DNA of 64,000 nt from Streptomyces cyaneofuscatus (GTDB lineage Bacteria; Actinomycetota; Actinomycetes; Streptomycetales; Streptomycetaceae): positions 62,001 through 126,000 of the forward strand of contig NZ_JOEM01000002.1 in NCBI RefSeq assembly GCF_000718135.1, in the 5' to 3' direction. Shown here piece by piece: positions 38,557 to 48,414 of the stretch (position 1 is the first letter of the stretch; every line of letters begins with the position of its first letter). The translations under genes were made by a program, and so were the position numbers. The notes under the pieces were generated by a model. The model was not told the origin of the DNA. It searched no databases and saw only the letters and a list, made by a program, of their open reading frames with translations.

Positions 38557-38586
38557 ACTAACGCTTCCCGTCCCCGCCCCCGCACA

Positions 38587-39252
<666 letters not shown>

Positions 39253-39384
39253 CCGGACTGTCGCGCCCGGCTCCCCGGTGGCCCCCTCCCGTGCGCCCCC
39301 GAACCTGTTCGCGTACCTCCCGCCCGGCGGGCAGGATGCAGGGAGCCACGCCCTGCCGCACCCCCGCACCCCCAGGAGGCCCCG

Positions 39385-40524
39385 ATGTCCAGCCCGAACC
39401 CGCCCGCGCCGCACCCCGTCCCCTTCACCGCCGAGGTCTACCGGGCCCGGATGGTGAAGGCGGCCGAGTCCGCCGCCGAGGCCGGGCTGGCCGGGGTGAT
39501 CGTGGCGCCCGGGCCCGATCTCGTCCATCTGACCGGCTACCAGCCCGTTTCCACCGAACGCCTCACCCTCCTCGTGCTGCGGGCCGGTGAGGAACCCGTC
39601 CTGGTCGTCCCGACCCTGGAGGCGCCCGACGCCGCGGCCGCCGCCGGGGCGCCCGCGCTCGCCCTGCGGGACTGGACCGACGGCGTGGACCCGTACGCGG
39701 TGGCCTCCCCGCTGCTCGCCGAGCAGGGCCGCTTCGGCGTCAGCGACAACGCCTGGGCCATGCACCTCCTCGGCCTCCAGCGGGCGCTGCCCGGCACCAC
39801 GTACACCGCCCTCACCGAGGCGCTCCCGATGCTCCGGGCGGTGAAGGACGACGCCGAGCTGGAGCGCCTGGCGGCGGCGGGGGCGGCGGCGGACGCCACG
39901 TACGAGGAGATCCTGAAGGTGCGGTTCTCCGGCCGCCGCGAGAGTGACGTGGCCGCCGATCTCGCCGCGCTGCTCCAGCACTTCGGCCACTCCCAGGTCG
40001 ACTTCACCGTCGTCGGCTCCGGCCCCAACGGCGCCAACCCGCACCACGAGGCGGGGGAGCGGACCATCGAGCGAGGGGACATGGTCGTCCTGGACTTCGG
40101 CGGCCTCAAGCACGGTTACGGCTCCGACACCTCCCGTACGGTCCATGTCGGGGAGCCCACCGCCGAGGAGCAGCGGGTCCACGACATCGTCCGCGAGGCT
40201 CAGCAGGCGGGGTGCGCGGCCGTCCGGCCCGGTGTCGCCTGCCAGGAGATCGACCGGGCCGCCCGCGCGGTGATCACCGAGTTCGGCTACGGCGAGCGGT
40301 TCATCCACCGCACCGGCCACGGCATCGGTGTCACCACCCACGAACCCCCGTACATGATCGAGGGCGAGGAGCAGCCGCTCGTCCCCGGCATGTGCTTCTC
40401 CGTGGAGCCGGGCATCTATCTCCCCGGCCGCTTCGGGGTCCGTATCGAGGACATCGTCACCGTCACCGAGGACGGCGGACGCCGCCTCAACGCCACCGCG
40501 CGCGAGCTGGCCATCGTCGAGTAG
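39385..40524 (+). CDS. M24-family metallopeptidase (Xaa-Pro aminopeptidase-like)
   Basis: A 379-residue M24 peptidase. The N-terminal domain (about 1-150) is creatinase-like; the C-terminal pita-bread domain has the metal ligands Asp in VLDFGG, Asp in SDTSRT, His in HRTGHGIG, Glu in SVEPGIY and Glu in RIEDIVT. Members remove the N-terminal residue before proline. It appears cytoplasmic. The ATG at 39385 follows AGGAGG with good spacing. The 132-bp gap upstream shows no gene. It converges on treZ with an 19-bp gap. Confidence 0.93.
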   Translation: MSSPNPPAPHPVPFTAEVYRARMVKAAESAAEAGLAGVIVAPGPDLVHLTGYQPVSTERLTLLVLRAGEEPVLVVPTLEAPDAAAAAGAPALALRDWTDGVDPYAVASPLLAEQGRFGVSDNAWAMHLLGLQRALPGTTYTALTEALPMLRAVKDDAELERLAAAGAAADATYEEILKVRFSGRRESDVAADLAALLQHFGHSQVDFTVVGSGPNGANPHHEAGERTIERGDMVVLDFGGLKHGYGSDTSRTVHVGEPTAEEQRVHDIVREAQQAGCAAVRPGVACQEIDRAARAVITEFGYGERFIHRTGHGIGVTTHEPPYMIEGEEQPLVPGMCFSVEPGIYLPGRFGVRIEDIVTVTEDGGRRLNATARELAIVE

Positions 40525-40543
40525 CCCTGCGGGAAAAGGGAAT

Positions 40544-42304
40544 TCAGTCGTCGGCCAGCACCACGCACGACTCCGGCGGCAGATGCAGCACCCCGTCCGC
40601 CCCCGGCGCCTCGACCGGTTCCCAGGCCGCCACCACCCGTCCGCCGACGCGCCGGTGGCGGCCGGAGCCGAGCGGGATCGCGGCCGGCTTGTCCGCCAGG
40701 TTGACCGCGATCCGCAGATCGCCCCGCCGGTACGCGATCCAGCGGGCGTCCTCGTCGTACGCGGTCTTCACCGCGGCGAGGTCGGGGTCGTGGAGGTCGG
40801 GCAACGTCCGCCGCAGCGCGATCAGCTGTCGGTACCAGGCGAGCAGCCGGGCGTGCGGTTCGCGTTCCGGTTCGGACCAGTCCAGACAGGAGCGGTCGCG
40901 GGTCGCCGGGTCCTGCGGGTCGGGGATCTCCTCCTCCGCCCAGCCGTGCGCGCCGAACTCCCGCCGCCTGCCGTTGCGTACGGCCTCCGCCAGCTCCGGG
41001 TCGGTGTGGTCGGTGAAGAACTGCCAGGGCGTGCGCGCCCCCCACTCCTCGCCCATGAACAGCATCGGCGTGAACGGGCCGGTCAGGACGAGGGCGGCGG
41101 CGCACGCCTGGAGGCCGGGGGAGAGGGAGGTGGCGAGGCGGTCGCCGAGGGCCCGGTTGCCGATCTGGTCGTGGGTCTGGGCGTAGCCGACGAAGCGGTG
41201 GGCCGGGGTGCGGGACACGTCGACCGGGCGGCCGTGGGTGCGGCCCCGGAAGCTGGACCACGTCCCGTTGTGGAAGAACGCCGACGTCACCGTCTTGGCC
41301 AGGGCGGCGAGCGGAGCCCGGGCGAAGTCCGCGTAGTAGCCCTGGGACTCGCCGGTGAGCGCGGTGTGCAGGGCATGGTGGAAGTCGTCGTTCCACTGGG
41401 CGTGCAGCCCGAGACCGCCGGCCGGGCGCGGGGTGGTGGTGCGCGGGTCGCAGAGGTCGGACTCGGCGATCAGCCCCAGCGGCCGGCCCAGCTCCACCGC
41501 GAGCGCGTCGACCGCCGTGGACAGCTCCTCCAGGAAGGTGAGCGCCCGGGTGTCGGCGAGTGCGTGCACCGCGTCCAGCCGCAGCCCGTCCAGCCGGTAG
41601 TCCCGCAGCCAGGCCAGCGCGCTGCCCAGCAGGAACGCCCGCACCTCGTCCGAGCCCGGGGCGTCCAGGTTGACCGCCGCGCCCCACGGGGTGTGGTGGG
41701 TGTCGGTGAAGTACGGGCCGAAGGCGGGCAGGTAGTTGCCGGAGGGGCCCAGGTGGTTGTGGACCACGTCCAGGACCACCCCGAGCCCCAGCCCGTGGGC
41801 TGTGTCGACAAAACGCTTAAGCCCCTCGGGGCCTCCGTACGGCTCGTGCACCGCCCAGAGCGAGACCCCCTCGTACCCCCACCCGTTGGTGCCGGGGAAC
41901 GGGCAGACCGGCATCAGCGACACATGGGTGATCCCCAGCTCCGCCAGATGGCCCAGCCGGGCCGCCGCCGCGTCGAACGTGCCCTCCGGGGTGTACGTCC
42001 CCACGTGCAGCTCGTACAGGACCGCGCGGTTCAGCCGCCGCCCCGCCCAGCCGTTGCGCCAGGCGTACGCCCCCTGGTCGACGACCGCGCTCGGCCCGTC
42101 GGGCCCGTCCGGCTGGCGCCGCGAGCGAGGGTCCGGGAGCAGCGGCCCGTCGTCCACCCGGAACCCGTACCGCTCCCCGTCCGCCGCCTCCGCCTCGGCG
42201 CTCCACCACCCCTCCCGCTCCGGATCGCGCTCCATCGGGTACCGGACCTCCGCCGCCTCCAGCACGACCGTGTCCGCCTCGGGGGCCCACACCTCGAACC
42301 GCAT
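40544..42304 (-). CDS. treZ: malto-oligosyltrehalose trehalohydrolase
   Basis: A 586-residue GH13 enzyme. An N-terminal beta domain (MRFEVWAPEADTVVL) precedes the TIM barrel; catalytic residues are the Asp in GLRLDAVHA, the Glu in LIAESDL and the Asp in QTHDQIGN. It releases trehalose from maltooligosyl trehalose, the second step after TreY. The ATG at 42304 is chosen because GAGGAG lies 8 nt upstream. treY and glgX are about 8-14 kb away on the same strand rather than adjacent, yet the three together give a glycogen-to-trehalose route. Confidence 0.95.
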   Translation of the reverse strand: MRFEVWAPEADTVVLEAAEVRYPMERDPEREGWWSAEAEAADGERYGFRVDDGPLLPDPRSRRQPDGPDGPSAVVDQGAYAWRNGWAGRRLNRAVLYELHVGTYTPEGTFDAAAARLGHLAELGITHVSLMPVCPFPGTNGWGYEGVSLWAVHEPYGGPEGLKRFVDTAHGLGLGVVLDVVHNHLGPSGNYLPAFGPYFTDTHHTPWGAAVNLDAPGSDEVRAFLLGSALAWLRDYRLDGLRLDAVHALADTRALTFLEELSTAVDALAVELGRPLGLIAESDLCDPRTTTPRPAGGLGLHAQWNDDFHHALHTALTGESQGYYADFARAPLAALAKTVTSAFFHNGTWSSFRGRTHGRPVDVSRTPAHRFVGYAQTHDQIGNRALGDRLATSLSPGLQACAAALVLTGPFTPMLFMGEEWGARTPWQFFTDHTDPELAEAVRNGRRREFGAHGWAEEEIPDPQDPATRDRSCLDWSEPEREPHARLLAWYRQLIALRRTLPDLHDPDLAAVKTAYDEDARWIAYRRGDLRIAVNLADKPAAIPLGSGRHRRVGGRVVAAWEPVEAPGADGVLHLPPESCVVLADD

Positions 42305-42524
42305 CCACCACTCCTCGTCCGTACCGTCCGCCACATGCGTGACAGAGAGACCGCCGGGCCGTCCCGGTGTCCGGAGGCGGCTCCGCGCCCGGCTCACCAC
42401 CATCCATGAGCGCCGGCCTCTGGAACCGCCGGTTACCGGCCATTAAGGTCTGGTCCTGATCATTGCCCGGCCTGCTCCCCGCTCATACAGGTTCCGTTCA
42501 TCCGTACGGCTCATGGAGGCCGCG

Positions 42525-43931
42525 ATGCCCGTACCGCAGTTCCCGCCCGGCTTCCTGTGGGGAGCCTCCGCCTCCGCCTTCCAGACCGAAGGGGCGGTGG
42601 ACGCCGACGGCAAGGGCCCCTCGGGCTGGGACGCGTTCGCCGCCCGGCCGGGCCGGATCAAGGACGGCACCGACACCACCCGGGGCACCGGCTTCCACGC
42701 CCGCTACCGCGAGGACGTCGCCCTGCTCTCCGGGCTCGGCGCCGACGCCTTCCGGTTCTCCATCAGCTGGCCCCGCGTCGTCCCGGGCGGCAGTGGCGCC
42801 GTCAACGCCGAGGGCCTCGACTTCTACGACCGGCTCGTCGACGAGCTCTGCGCCCACGGCATCACCCCCGCACCGACCCTCTACCACTGGGACACCCCGC
42901 TCCCGCTGGAGGAGGCCGGCGGCTGGCTCGACCGGGACACCGCCTACCGCTTCGCCGAGTACGCCGGAATCGTCGCCGAACGCCTCGCGGACCGCGTCCC
43001 GATGTGGATCACCATCAACGAACCCGCCGAGGTCACGATGCTCGGCTACGCACTGGGCGAGCACGCCCCCGGCCGCACCCTCCTCTTCGACGCCCTGCCC
43101 GCCGCCCACCACCAGCTCCTCGCCCACGGCCTCGCGGTCCGCGCCCTGCGCGCGGCGGGCGCCGACAACATCGGCATCGCGCTCTCGCACGCCCCGGTCT
43201 GGACGGCCGGCGACTCCGACGAGGACCGAGCAGGCGCCGAGCTGTACGACACCCTCACCAACTGGCTCTTCGCCGACCCCGTCCTCACCGGCCGCTACCC
43301 GGACGAGGCCATCGCCGCCCTGATGCCGGGCCCGGTCACCGACGACCTCAAGGTGATCTCCACCCCGCTCGACTGGTACGGCGTCAACTACTACAACCCC
43401 ACCCTCGTCGGCGCGCCCCGCCCGGAGGCCCTGGAGACCTTCTCCGGCTTCGCGATGCCCGCCGAACTCCCCTTCGGGATAAGCGAGATCGAGGGGTACG
43501 AGAAGACCGGCTTCGGCTGGCCCGTGGTCCCCGAGGGGTTCACCGAGATCCTCACCCTCCTCCACCGCCGCTACGGCGACCGCCTCCCCCCGCTCCACAT
43601 CACCGAGAACGGCTGCGCCCTGGACGAGCCGCTCGCCGACGACCGCCGGATCGCCTATCTGGAGAGCCACCTCACCGCCCTGCGCGCGGCGATGGACGCC
43701 GGGGTCGACGTACGCGGCTACTTCACCTGGTCGCTCACCGACAACGTGGAGTGGACGGAAGGCGCCTCACAGCGGTTCGGCCTGGTCCACATCGACTACG
43801 AGACCCTCACCCGTACGCCGAAGGCCTCGTACGCCTGGTACCGCGAGCTGATCCGCGCCCAGAAGCAGGGGCAGAACCATCAGATCCGGAAGGAAGCGGT
43901 CGAAGGGGCTTACGCGGCTCCCTCCGAATGA
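42525..43931 (+). CDS. GH1 beta-glucosidase
   Basis: A 468-residue family-1 glycoside hydrolase. It opens with FPPGFLWGASASAFQTEGA, has the acid/base Glu in TINEPAEV and the nucleophile Glu in HITENGCAL, and ends with RTPKASYAWYRELI. It should hydrolyse beta-glucosides or related beta-glycosides inside the cell, since no signal peptide is present. The ATG at 42525 follows GGAGG by 5 nt; ATG 42513 is less well placed. Its stop overlaps the start of the GH29 gene (ATGA), so the two hydrolases are coupled and probably degrade one oligosaccharide class. Confidence 0.94.
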   Translation: MPVPQFPPGFLWGASASAFQTEGAVDADGKGPSGWDAFAARPGRIKDGTDTTRGTGFHARYREDVALLSGLGADAFRFSISWPRVVPGGSGAVNAEGLDFYDRLVDELCAHGITPAPTLYHWDTPLPLEEAGGWLDRDTAYRFAEYAGIVAERLADRVPMWITINEPAEVTMLGYALGEHAPGRTLLFDALPAAHHQLLAHGLAVRALRAAGADNIGIALSHAPVWTAGDSDEDRAGAELYDTLTNWLFADPVLTGRYPDEAIAALMPGPVTDDLKVISTPLDWYGVNYYNPTLVGAPRPEALETFSGFAMPAELPFGISEIEGYEKTGFGWPVVPEGFTEILTLLHRRYGDRLPPLHITENGCALDEPLADDRRIAYLESHLTALRAAMDAGVDVRGYFTWSLTDNVEWTEGASQRFGLVHIDYETLTRTPKASYAWYRELIRAQKQGQNHQIRKEAVEGAYAAPSE

Positions 43932-45076
43932 TCAATACTCCCGCCATGGTCGCTTCATGGTGGTCCCGCGCCCGGCTGGGGATCTTCGTCCACTGGACGC
44001 CCGCCTCCGTCCCCGGCTGGGCCCCGCCCTACGTCCCGCCGGACGGACTCCCGGCGGCGGGCCGGCGTGCGCCGCTCGGCTGGACCTCGTACGCGGAGTG
44101 GTACGAGAACTCCCTCCGTTTCCCCGGCTCCCCGGTCGCCGCCCACCACCGCGCCACCTACGGGAAGCGCCCCTACACCGACTTCGGCCACGACTTCGAG
44201 GACGGGCTGAGCACCTGGGACCCGGCCGCCTGGGCCCGCTCCTTCCGTGCGGCGGGCGCCAGGTACGCGGTGCTGGTCACCAAGCACCACGACGGCTTCT
44301 GCCTCTGGCCCTCCGGGACCGCCAACCCGCACCGCACCGGCTGGCACACCACTCGGGACGTGGTCGGCGAGTTCGCCGAGGCCGTACGGGCCGAGGGCCT
44401 GCGCTTCGGCGTCTACTACTCCGGCGGGCTCGACTGGACCTTCGACGGCCGGCCCATCGGCACCGCCGCCGACATGTTCGCCGCCGTCCCGCGCGGCCGC
44501 TACCCGGCGTACGCCGACGCGCAGCTGAGGGAGCTGATCCGGCGCTACCGCCCCGACATCCTCTGGAACGACATCGCCTGGCCGGCCTCCGCCACCGAGA
44601 TCCGCTCCCTCACCGACTTCTACCGCTTCACCGTCCCCCACGGCGTCGTCAACGACCGCCTGCTCCCGTACGCCCCGCACTGGCGGGCGCTGTCCCTGCC
44701 GGGCGCCAAGTCCCTCCACAACTGGTGGGACCGGCGCACGGTGGCGCAGGGCGAGGGCTTCGTCCCCCGCACCCCGCCGGACTTCGACTTCCGTACGCCG
44801 GAGTACGCCCGGTACACCGGCTCCGACCCGTACGAGATCACCCGGGGCATCGACCACAGCTTCGGCTACAACCGCAACTCCGGCCCGGACGCCTTCATCG
44901 GCCGCGAGGCCCTCACCTCACTGGTCCGCGACACCGCGGCCGACGGCGGGAACCTGCTGCTCAACGTGGGGCCGCGCGGCGAGGACGCGACGATCCCCGC
45001 CGAGCAGCGACTCCGGCTGGACTGGCTGGCGGAGGAGGCCGGAGCGCTCAGGCCAGATGGACCCACTCCTGGATGA
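43928..45076 (+). CDS. GH29 alpha-L-fucosidase-like protein
   Basis: A 382-residue GH29-type protein: WWSRARLGIFVHWTPAS, RYAVLVTKHHDGFCLW (conserved His pair), RPDILWNDIAWP (nucleophile Asp in the WND motif) and LLLNVGPRGED. Family members remove alpha-L-fucose. It lacks a signal peptide and the usual C-terminal beta-sandwich, so it is a short cytoplasmic form. ATG 43928 overlaps the GH1 stop; ATG 43946 (MVASWW) is an alternative start. The 3' end overlaps the convergent acetyltransferase gene by 29 bases. Confidence 0.88.
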   Translation: MINTPAMVASWWSRARLGIFVHWTPASVPGWAPPYVPPDGLPAAGRRAPLGWTSYAEWYENSLRFPGSPVAAHHRATYGKRPYTDFGHDFEDGLSTWDPAAWARSFRAAGARYAVLVTKHHDGFCLWPSGTANPHRTGWHTTRDVVGEFAEAVRAEGLRFGVYYSGGLDWTFDGRPIGTAADMFAAVPRGRYPAYADAQLRELIRRYRPDILWNDIAWPASATEIRSLTDFYRFTVPHGVVNDRLLPYAPHWRALSLPGAKSLHNWWDRRTVAQGEGFVPRTPPDFDFRTPEYARYTGSDPYEITRGIDHSFGYNRNSGPDAFIGREALTSLVRDTAADGGNLLLNVGPRGEDATIPAEQRLRLDWLAEEAGALRPDGPTPG

Positions 45077-45959
45077 CCGGGTACCCGGCGCGGGCGAACG
45101 CGGCGGCCATCGGCGCGTTCCCCTGGTCCGTCGCGCCCGCGACGAACTCGGCGCCCTGCTCGACCAGGAAGCGGGTGCACTCCACCAGCAAGTCGTAGCC
45201 GTACCCGTGCCCGCGCGCCTCGGGCACGACCCCGATGAAGCCGACGCACGGCCCGGACGGGTTGTGCGCGGGCACCTGGATGCCCGCCACCTCACCGTCC
45301 GGCGTGTACGCGAGCCGCCACCACTCCCTCGGCGAGGGGCACCAGTGGAAGAAGTCCAACTCCTCCTGGGCCGCCGCCTCCAGACCCCCCGGTCCCTCGA
45401 TGGCCTTGCGTGCGTGGGCGTCCAGCGTCGCCGAGTGCACCCGGCGCAGCACATCGAGGATGACGGCGTCGTCCGGCTCCGGGCGGTAGGTGAGCCGTCC
45501 CGTCCGCTCGGGCAGCGGACAGCCGGGGGTCCACCGGTAGCGGTACCGCTCGACCAGCGGCTTCATACCGGCCGCCGTGGCGGCGGCGACCCGCACCTCG
45601 ACGGCGGCCCGCACCGCCGGGTCGTCCCGCCACCCGGCGGGCGCGATCAGCTCGTACTCCTTGTCGAACGGGGCGCGGCGCAGGAGCTCGGCGCCCGCCT
45701 CCGCCTCCCCGTCCGCGAAGTCGAACCAGTTGAGCACCACGGGCTCGGTGTCCTCGGGCCCGCCCCACCAGGCGGCCCTGGCCACCACCTTGCCGTCGCG
45801 CAGGGCGACCCAGGTCCAGTCGGGGCGGTACTCGCCGCCGTCCGCCACGGTGGCGTAACGCTGACCGAAGGCGCCACGGCCGACGAGAGCGTTGCCGTGA
45901 AGGGAAGAGAAGAGATCGGCGTCGCTCGGGGTGAGCGCGCGGATGACCAGATCGGTCAT
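45048..45959 (-). CDS. GNAT-family N-acetyltransferase
   Basis: A 303-residue protein with an N-terminal GNAT-like half and a C-terminal GNAT domain containing the acetyl-CoA loop in FIGVVPEARGHGYGYDLL (R/Q-x-x-G-x-G/A region). Two-domain GNATs of this type modify small molecules or proteins; the substrate is unknown. GGAGGATTTCTCC lies just before the ATG at 45959. A short ORF with its own ribosome binding site lies 36 nt upstream on the same strand. The gene overlaps the convergent GH29 gene by 29 bases. Confidence 0.86.
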   Translation of the reverse strand: MTDLVIRALTPSDADLFSSLHGNALVGRGAFGQRYATVADGGEYRPDWTWVALRDGKVVARAAWWGGPEDTEPVVLNWFDFADGEAEAGAELLRRAPFDKEYELIAPAGWRDDPAVRAAVEVRVAAATAAGMKPLVERYRYRWTPGCPLPERTGRLTYRPEPDDAVILDVLRRVHSATLDAHARKAIEGPGGLEAAAQEELDFFHWCPSPREWWRLAYTPDGEVAGIQVPAHNPSGPCVGFIGVVPEARGHGYGYDLLVECTRFLVEQGAEFVAGATDQGNAPMAAAFARAGYPVIQEWVHLA

Positions 45960-45995
45960 GGAGAAATCCTCCGGGAAGAAACGCGGCGCTCCCGG

Positions 45996-46088
45996 TCAGA
46001 CGGAGTCCGACACCGCCCGGTGGACGGGGCGGGAGCGCAGGGGTGAGAAGCTGCGGATGCCGGTGGTACCGGTGGTGTTCGCACGCAC
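45996..46088 (-). CDS. short leader ORF (30 residues) before the GNAT gene
   Basis: From GTG 46088 the minus strand reads (M)RANTTGTTGIRSF, then SPLRSRPVHRAVSDSV and TGA at 45998-45996. An extended purine-rich ribosome binding site (GGAAAGGGGGTGGG) lies a few bases upstream. The peptide is basic, with no hydrophobic segment. It ends 36 nt before the GNAT start codon. It could be a regulatory leader peptide or a small gene; I recognise no family. Confidence 0.4.
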   Translation of the reverse strand: MRANTTGTTGIRSFSPLRSRPVHRAVSDSV

Positions 46089-46216
46089 GGTCCCACCCCC
46101 TTTCCTGACCTCGACCGATGTCGGTGCCGACCGTAGCCGCATCCCGCACATGCCGTCCACCGACTAACGCGCCGGGCCCCGGTGCAGGTCAGCACGGGCG
46201 GGAAGCGGGGCTGTTC

Positions 46217-46246
46217 TGGACACTTCGGGTCCCTCGGCCCGACAAT
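46217..46246 (+). promoter_or_regulatory. probable leaderless promoter of the FHA gene
   Basis: TGGACA (46217-46222), an 18-nt spacer and GACAAT (46241-46246), with the -10 ending 7 nt before the GTG at 46254. No ribosome binding site is present. Confidence 0.55.
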
Positions 46247-46253
46247 CGTCGAT

Positions 46254-46820
46254 GTGACGTCCTCCTTCGAGTTCCACACGTATCCCGCGCGGCTGTCGGA
46301 CGCCCAGCGCGACCGTGTCCTCGGCGTGCTCAGAGAGGGTGCCGCACAGGGCAAGCTGTCGCACGACACCTTCATGCGGCGCATGGAGCTCGCCCTCGTC
46401 GCCCGCCGCCCCGAGGAGCTGGCGGCCCTCACCTCGGACCTGGACACCGGCAACCGCTTCTCGCAGGGGCTCGTCAAGGCCGTCGGCGGGATATCCGCCT
46501 TCCCCGGACGGCTGCGCCGGGCCTGGCAGACCGAGCGGCTCCCGAAGCTGCTGCTGCCCGCACCGAGCCCGTATCCGCTGCTCATCGGCCGCGACCCGGG
46601 CAACGGGCTGCGCCTCAACCATGAGACGGTCTCCCGGCTGCACGCCGAACTCACCGTGCAGCACGGCCGCTGGGTCCTGCGCGACCTCGGCTCCACCAAC
46701 GGCACCTGCGTCAACGGCCAGCGGCTCGTCGGCTCGATCCCGGTGCGCGACGGGGACCAGGTGAGCTTCGGCCGGATGAGCTTCCGGCTGACGGCGCCCT
46801 CACTGCGCCCGCCCGCCTGA
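46254..46820 (+). CDS. DUF1707 - FHA domain protein
   Basis: A 188-residue protein. Residues about 10-62 are a DUF1707 domain (ARLSDAQRDRVLGVLREGAAQGKLSHDTFMRRM...), and residues about 95-180 are an FHA domain with the phosphothreonine-binding residues in IGRDPGNGL, SRLHAEL and GSTNGTCVNG. FHA domains bind proteins phosphorylated on Thr by Ser/Thr kinases, so it is a phospho-dependent adaptor; the partner kinase is not known. The GTG at 46254 fits the leaderless promoter. It converges with lpd. Confidence 0.88.
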   Translation: MTSSFEFHTYPARLSDAQRDRVLGVLREGAAQGKLSHDTFMRRMELALVARRPEELAALTSDLDTGNRFSQGLVKAVGGISAFPGRLRRAWQTERLPKLLLPAPSPYPLLIGRDPGNGLRLNHETVSRLHAELTVQHGRWVLRDLGSTNGTCVNGQRLVGSIPVRDGDQVSFGRMSFRLTAPSLRPPA

Positions 46821-46863
46821 TCCGAGGGCGCCGGCTCCCCGTACCGCTGGGGCGGCCCGTCTC

Positions 46864-48306
46864 TCAGTGCTGCTGGTGCAGGCCGCGCCCGGCCAGCGTC
46901 AGGAAGGCCTCGCCGACCGCTTCCGAGAGCGTCGGGTGGGCGTGGATGTGGTGGGCCACGTCCGCCGGTTCGGCGTCCCAGCCCACCACGAGCTGGCTCT
47001 CCGCGATCATCTCCGAGACGTGCGGGCCGACCAGATGGACGCCCAGCACCCGCCCCGCCCGCTCGGCCACCACCTTCACCAGGCCGCCCCGGCCGTGCAC
47101 CATGCCCTTGGCGACGGCGGTCAGCGGCAGGGTGTTGACCACCACGTCGTGCCCGGCGTCCCGGGCCTGCGCCTCGGTCAGGCCCACCGCCGCGGTCTGC
47201 GGTGAGGAGTACGTGACCCGGGGGACGGCGGCGTAGTCGACCGGGGCCGTACGCAGCCCGGCCAGCGTCTCCGCCACCAACAGCCCCTCGGCGAACGACG
47301 CGTGGGCCAGCCCCAGGGAGGGCGGCGGCAATAGGTCGCCCACCACGTGGACGCCCGGCACCGCCGTCTCCAGCCGTGACCAGTCGGCCGGCACCACATG
47401 GCCCCGCCCGTCCGTGGCCAGCCCCGTCGCCGCGAGGCCCAGCCCGTCCGTCACCGGCTCCCGGCCGACCGCGACCAGCAGCCGCTCCGCCGCCACCGTG
47501 ACCGTTTCGCCCCGCCCAATCCGCACGACGGCCCGCACCCCGTCCTCCAGCACCGCCGTCTCCAGCAGCCGGGCCCCCGTCTCCACCCGGATACCGCGCT
47601 TCTTCAGCCCCCGCGTCAGATGGCGCGACACCTCCACGTCCTCCAGCGGAACGAGCCGCTCGGCGGCCTCCACCAGCGTGACATCGGCCCCCATCGACCG
47701 GTGGAACGAGGCGTACTCCACGCCGATCGCCCCGCCGCCGACCACCAGCACGGAGCCGGGCAGCCCCGGCGCGTACAGCGCGTCGTCGCTCGTCACCACC
47801 CGCCGCCCGTCCGCCACTTGGCCCGGTAGCATCCGGGGCCGCGACCCGGTCGCCAGCACCACACCCCGGCCGGCGGCGACCTCCCCGTACCCCTCGATCC
47901 GGGCGGAGCGCGGGCCCGTCAGCTCGGCGCTGCCGCGTACGACCCGCACCCCGGCCTGCGCGAGGTGGCCCTCCACCCCGCGATGGTTACGGGAGACGAT
48001 GTCGTCCCGGGTCGCCACCAGCGACGGCCAGTCCACCGCATCCAGCGTCGCCTTCACCCCCCACCGCTCCCGGGCCTCCGCGATACCGTCCACGAGCTCG
48101 GCCGCGTGGAGCATCGCCTTGCTCGGGATGCAGCCGCGGTGCAGACAGGTGCCGCCCACCAAGTCCCTTTCCGCGAGCACCACGTCGAGGCCCAGGGCGG
48201 CCGCCCGCAGGGCCGTGGAGTAGCCACCCGTGCCGCCGCCGATCACCAGGACGTCCGTCGCGTTCCCCGCGCCCGTCAGCCGTTCCGTACTCGTCGTCCG
48301 CGTCAT
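46864..48306 (-). CDS. lpdA: dihydrolipoamide dehydrogenase
   Basis: A 480-residue FAD-dependent pyridine nucleotide-disulfide oxidoreductase. Residues: FAD site VLVIGGGTGGYSTALRA, redox disulfide GGTCLHRGCIPSK, NAD site VLVVGGGAIGVEYA and the catalytic His/Glu pair in HAHPTLSE. It reoxidises dihydrolipoyl groups of 2-oxoacid dehydrogenase complexes or related systems. No E1 or E2 gene is adjacent. The ATG at 48306 follows GGTGGAG. It is divergent from a LysR gene, and a palindromic operator lies between them, so that regulator probably controls it. Confidence 0.92.
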   Translation of the reverse strand: MTRTTSTERLTGAGNATDVLVIGGGTGGYSTALRAAALGLDVVLAERDLVGGTCLHRGCIPSKAMLHAAELVDGIAEARERWGVKATLDAVDWPSLVATRDDIVSRNHRGVEGHLAQAGVRVVRGSAELTGPRSARIEGYGEVAAGRGVVLATGSRPRMLPGQVADGRRVVTSDDALYAPGLPGSVLVVGGGAIGVEYASFHRSMGADVTLVEAAERLVPLEDVEVSRHLTRGLKKRGIRVETGARLLETAVLEDGVRAVVRIGRGETVTVAAERLLVAVGREPVTDGLGLAATGLATDGRGHVVPADWSRLETAVPGVHVVGDLLPPPSLGLAHASFAEGLLVAETLAGLRTAPVDYAAVPRVTYSSPQTAAVGLTEAQARDAGHDVVVNTLPLTAVAKGMVHGRGGLVKVVAERAGRVLGVHLVGPHVSEMIAESQLVVGWDAEPADVAHHIHAHPTLSEAVGEAFLTLAGRGLHQQH

Positions 48307-48360
48307 GACTCCACCCTCCGCCCGCCCGCCGCCATACGTCCAAGGCAGAATGCGTGTGGA

Positions 48361-48394
48361 GTCCATGCACAACGTTCATGGACTGTGGTCCATG
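48361..48394. promoter_or_regulatory. palindromic operator between lpdA and the LysR gene
   Basis: Three half-sites: GTCCATG (48361-48367), its exact reverse complement CATGGAC (48377-48383) and GTCCATG again (48388-48394). Spacers are 9 and 4 nt. The position in the divergent intergenic region fits a LysR autoregulatory site. Confidence 0.65.
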
Positions 48395-48414
48395 GCCTCG
48401 GGGGGGAGCGGTCG

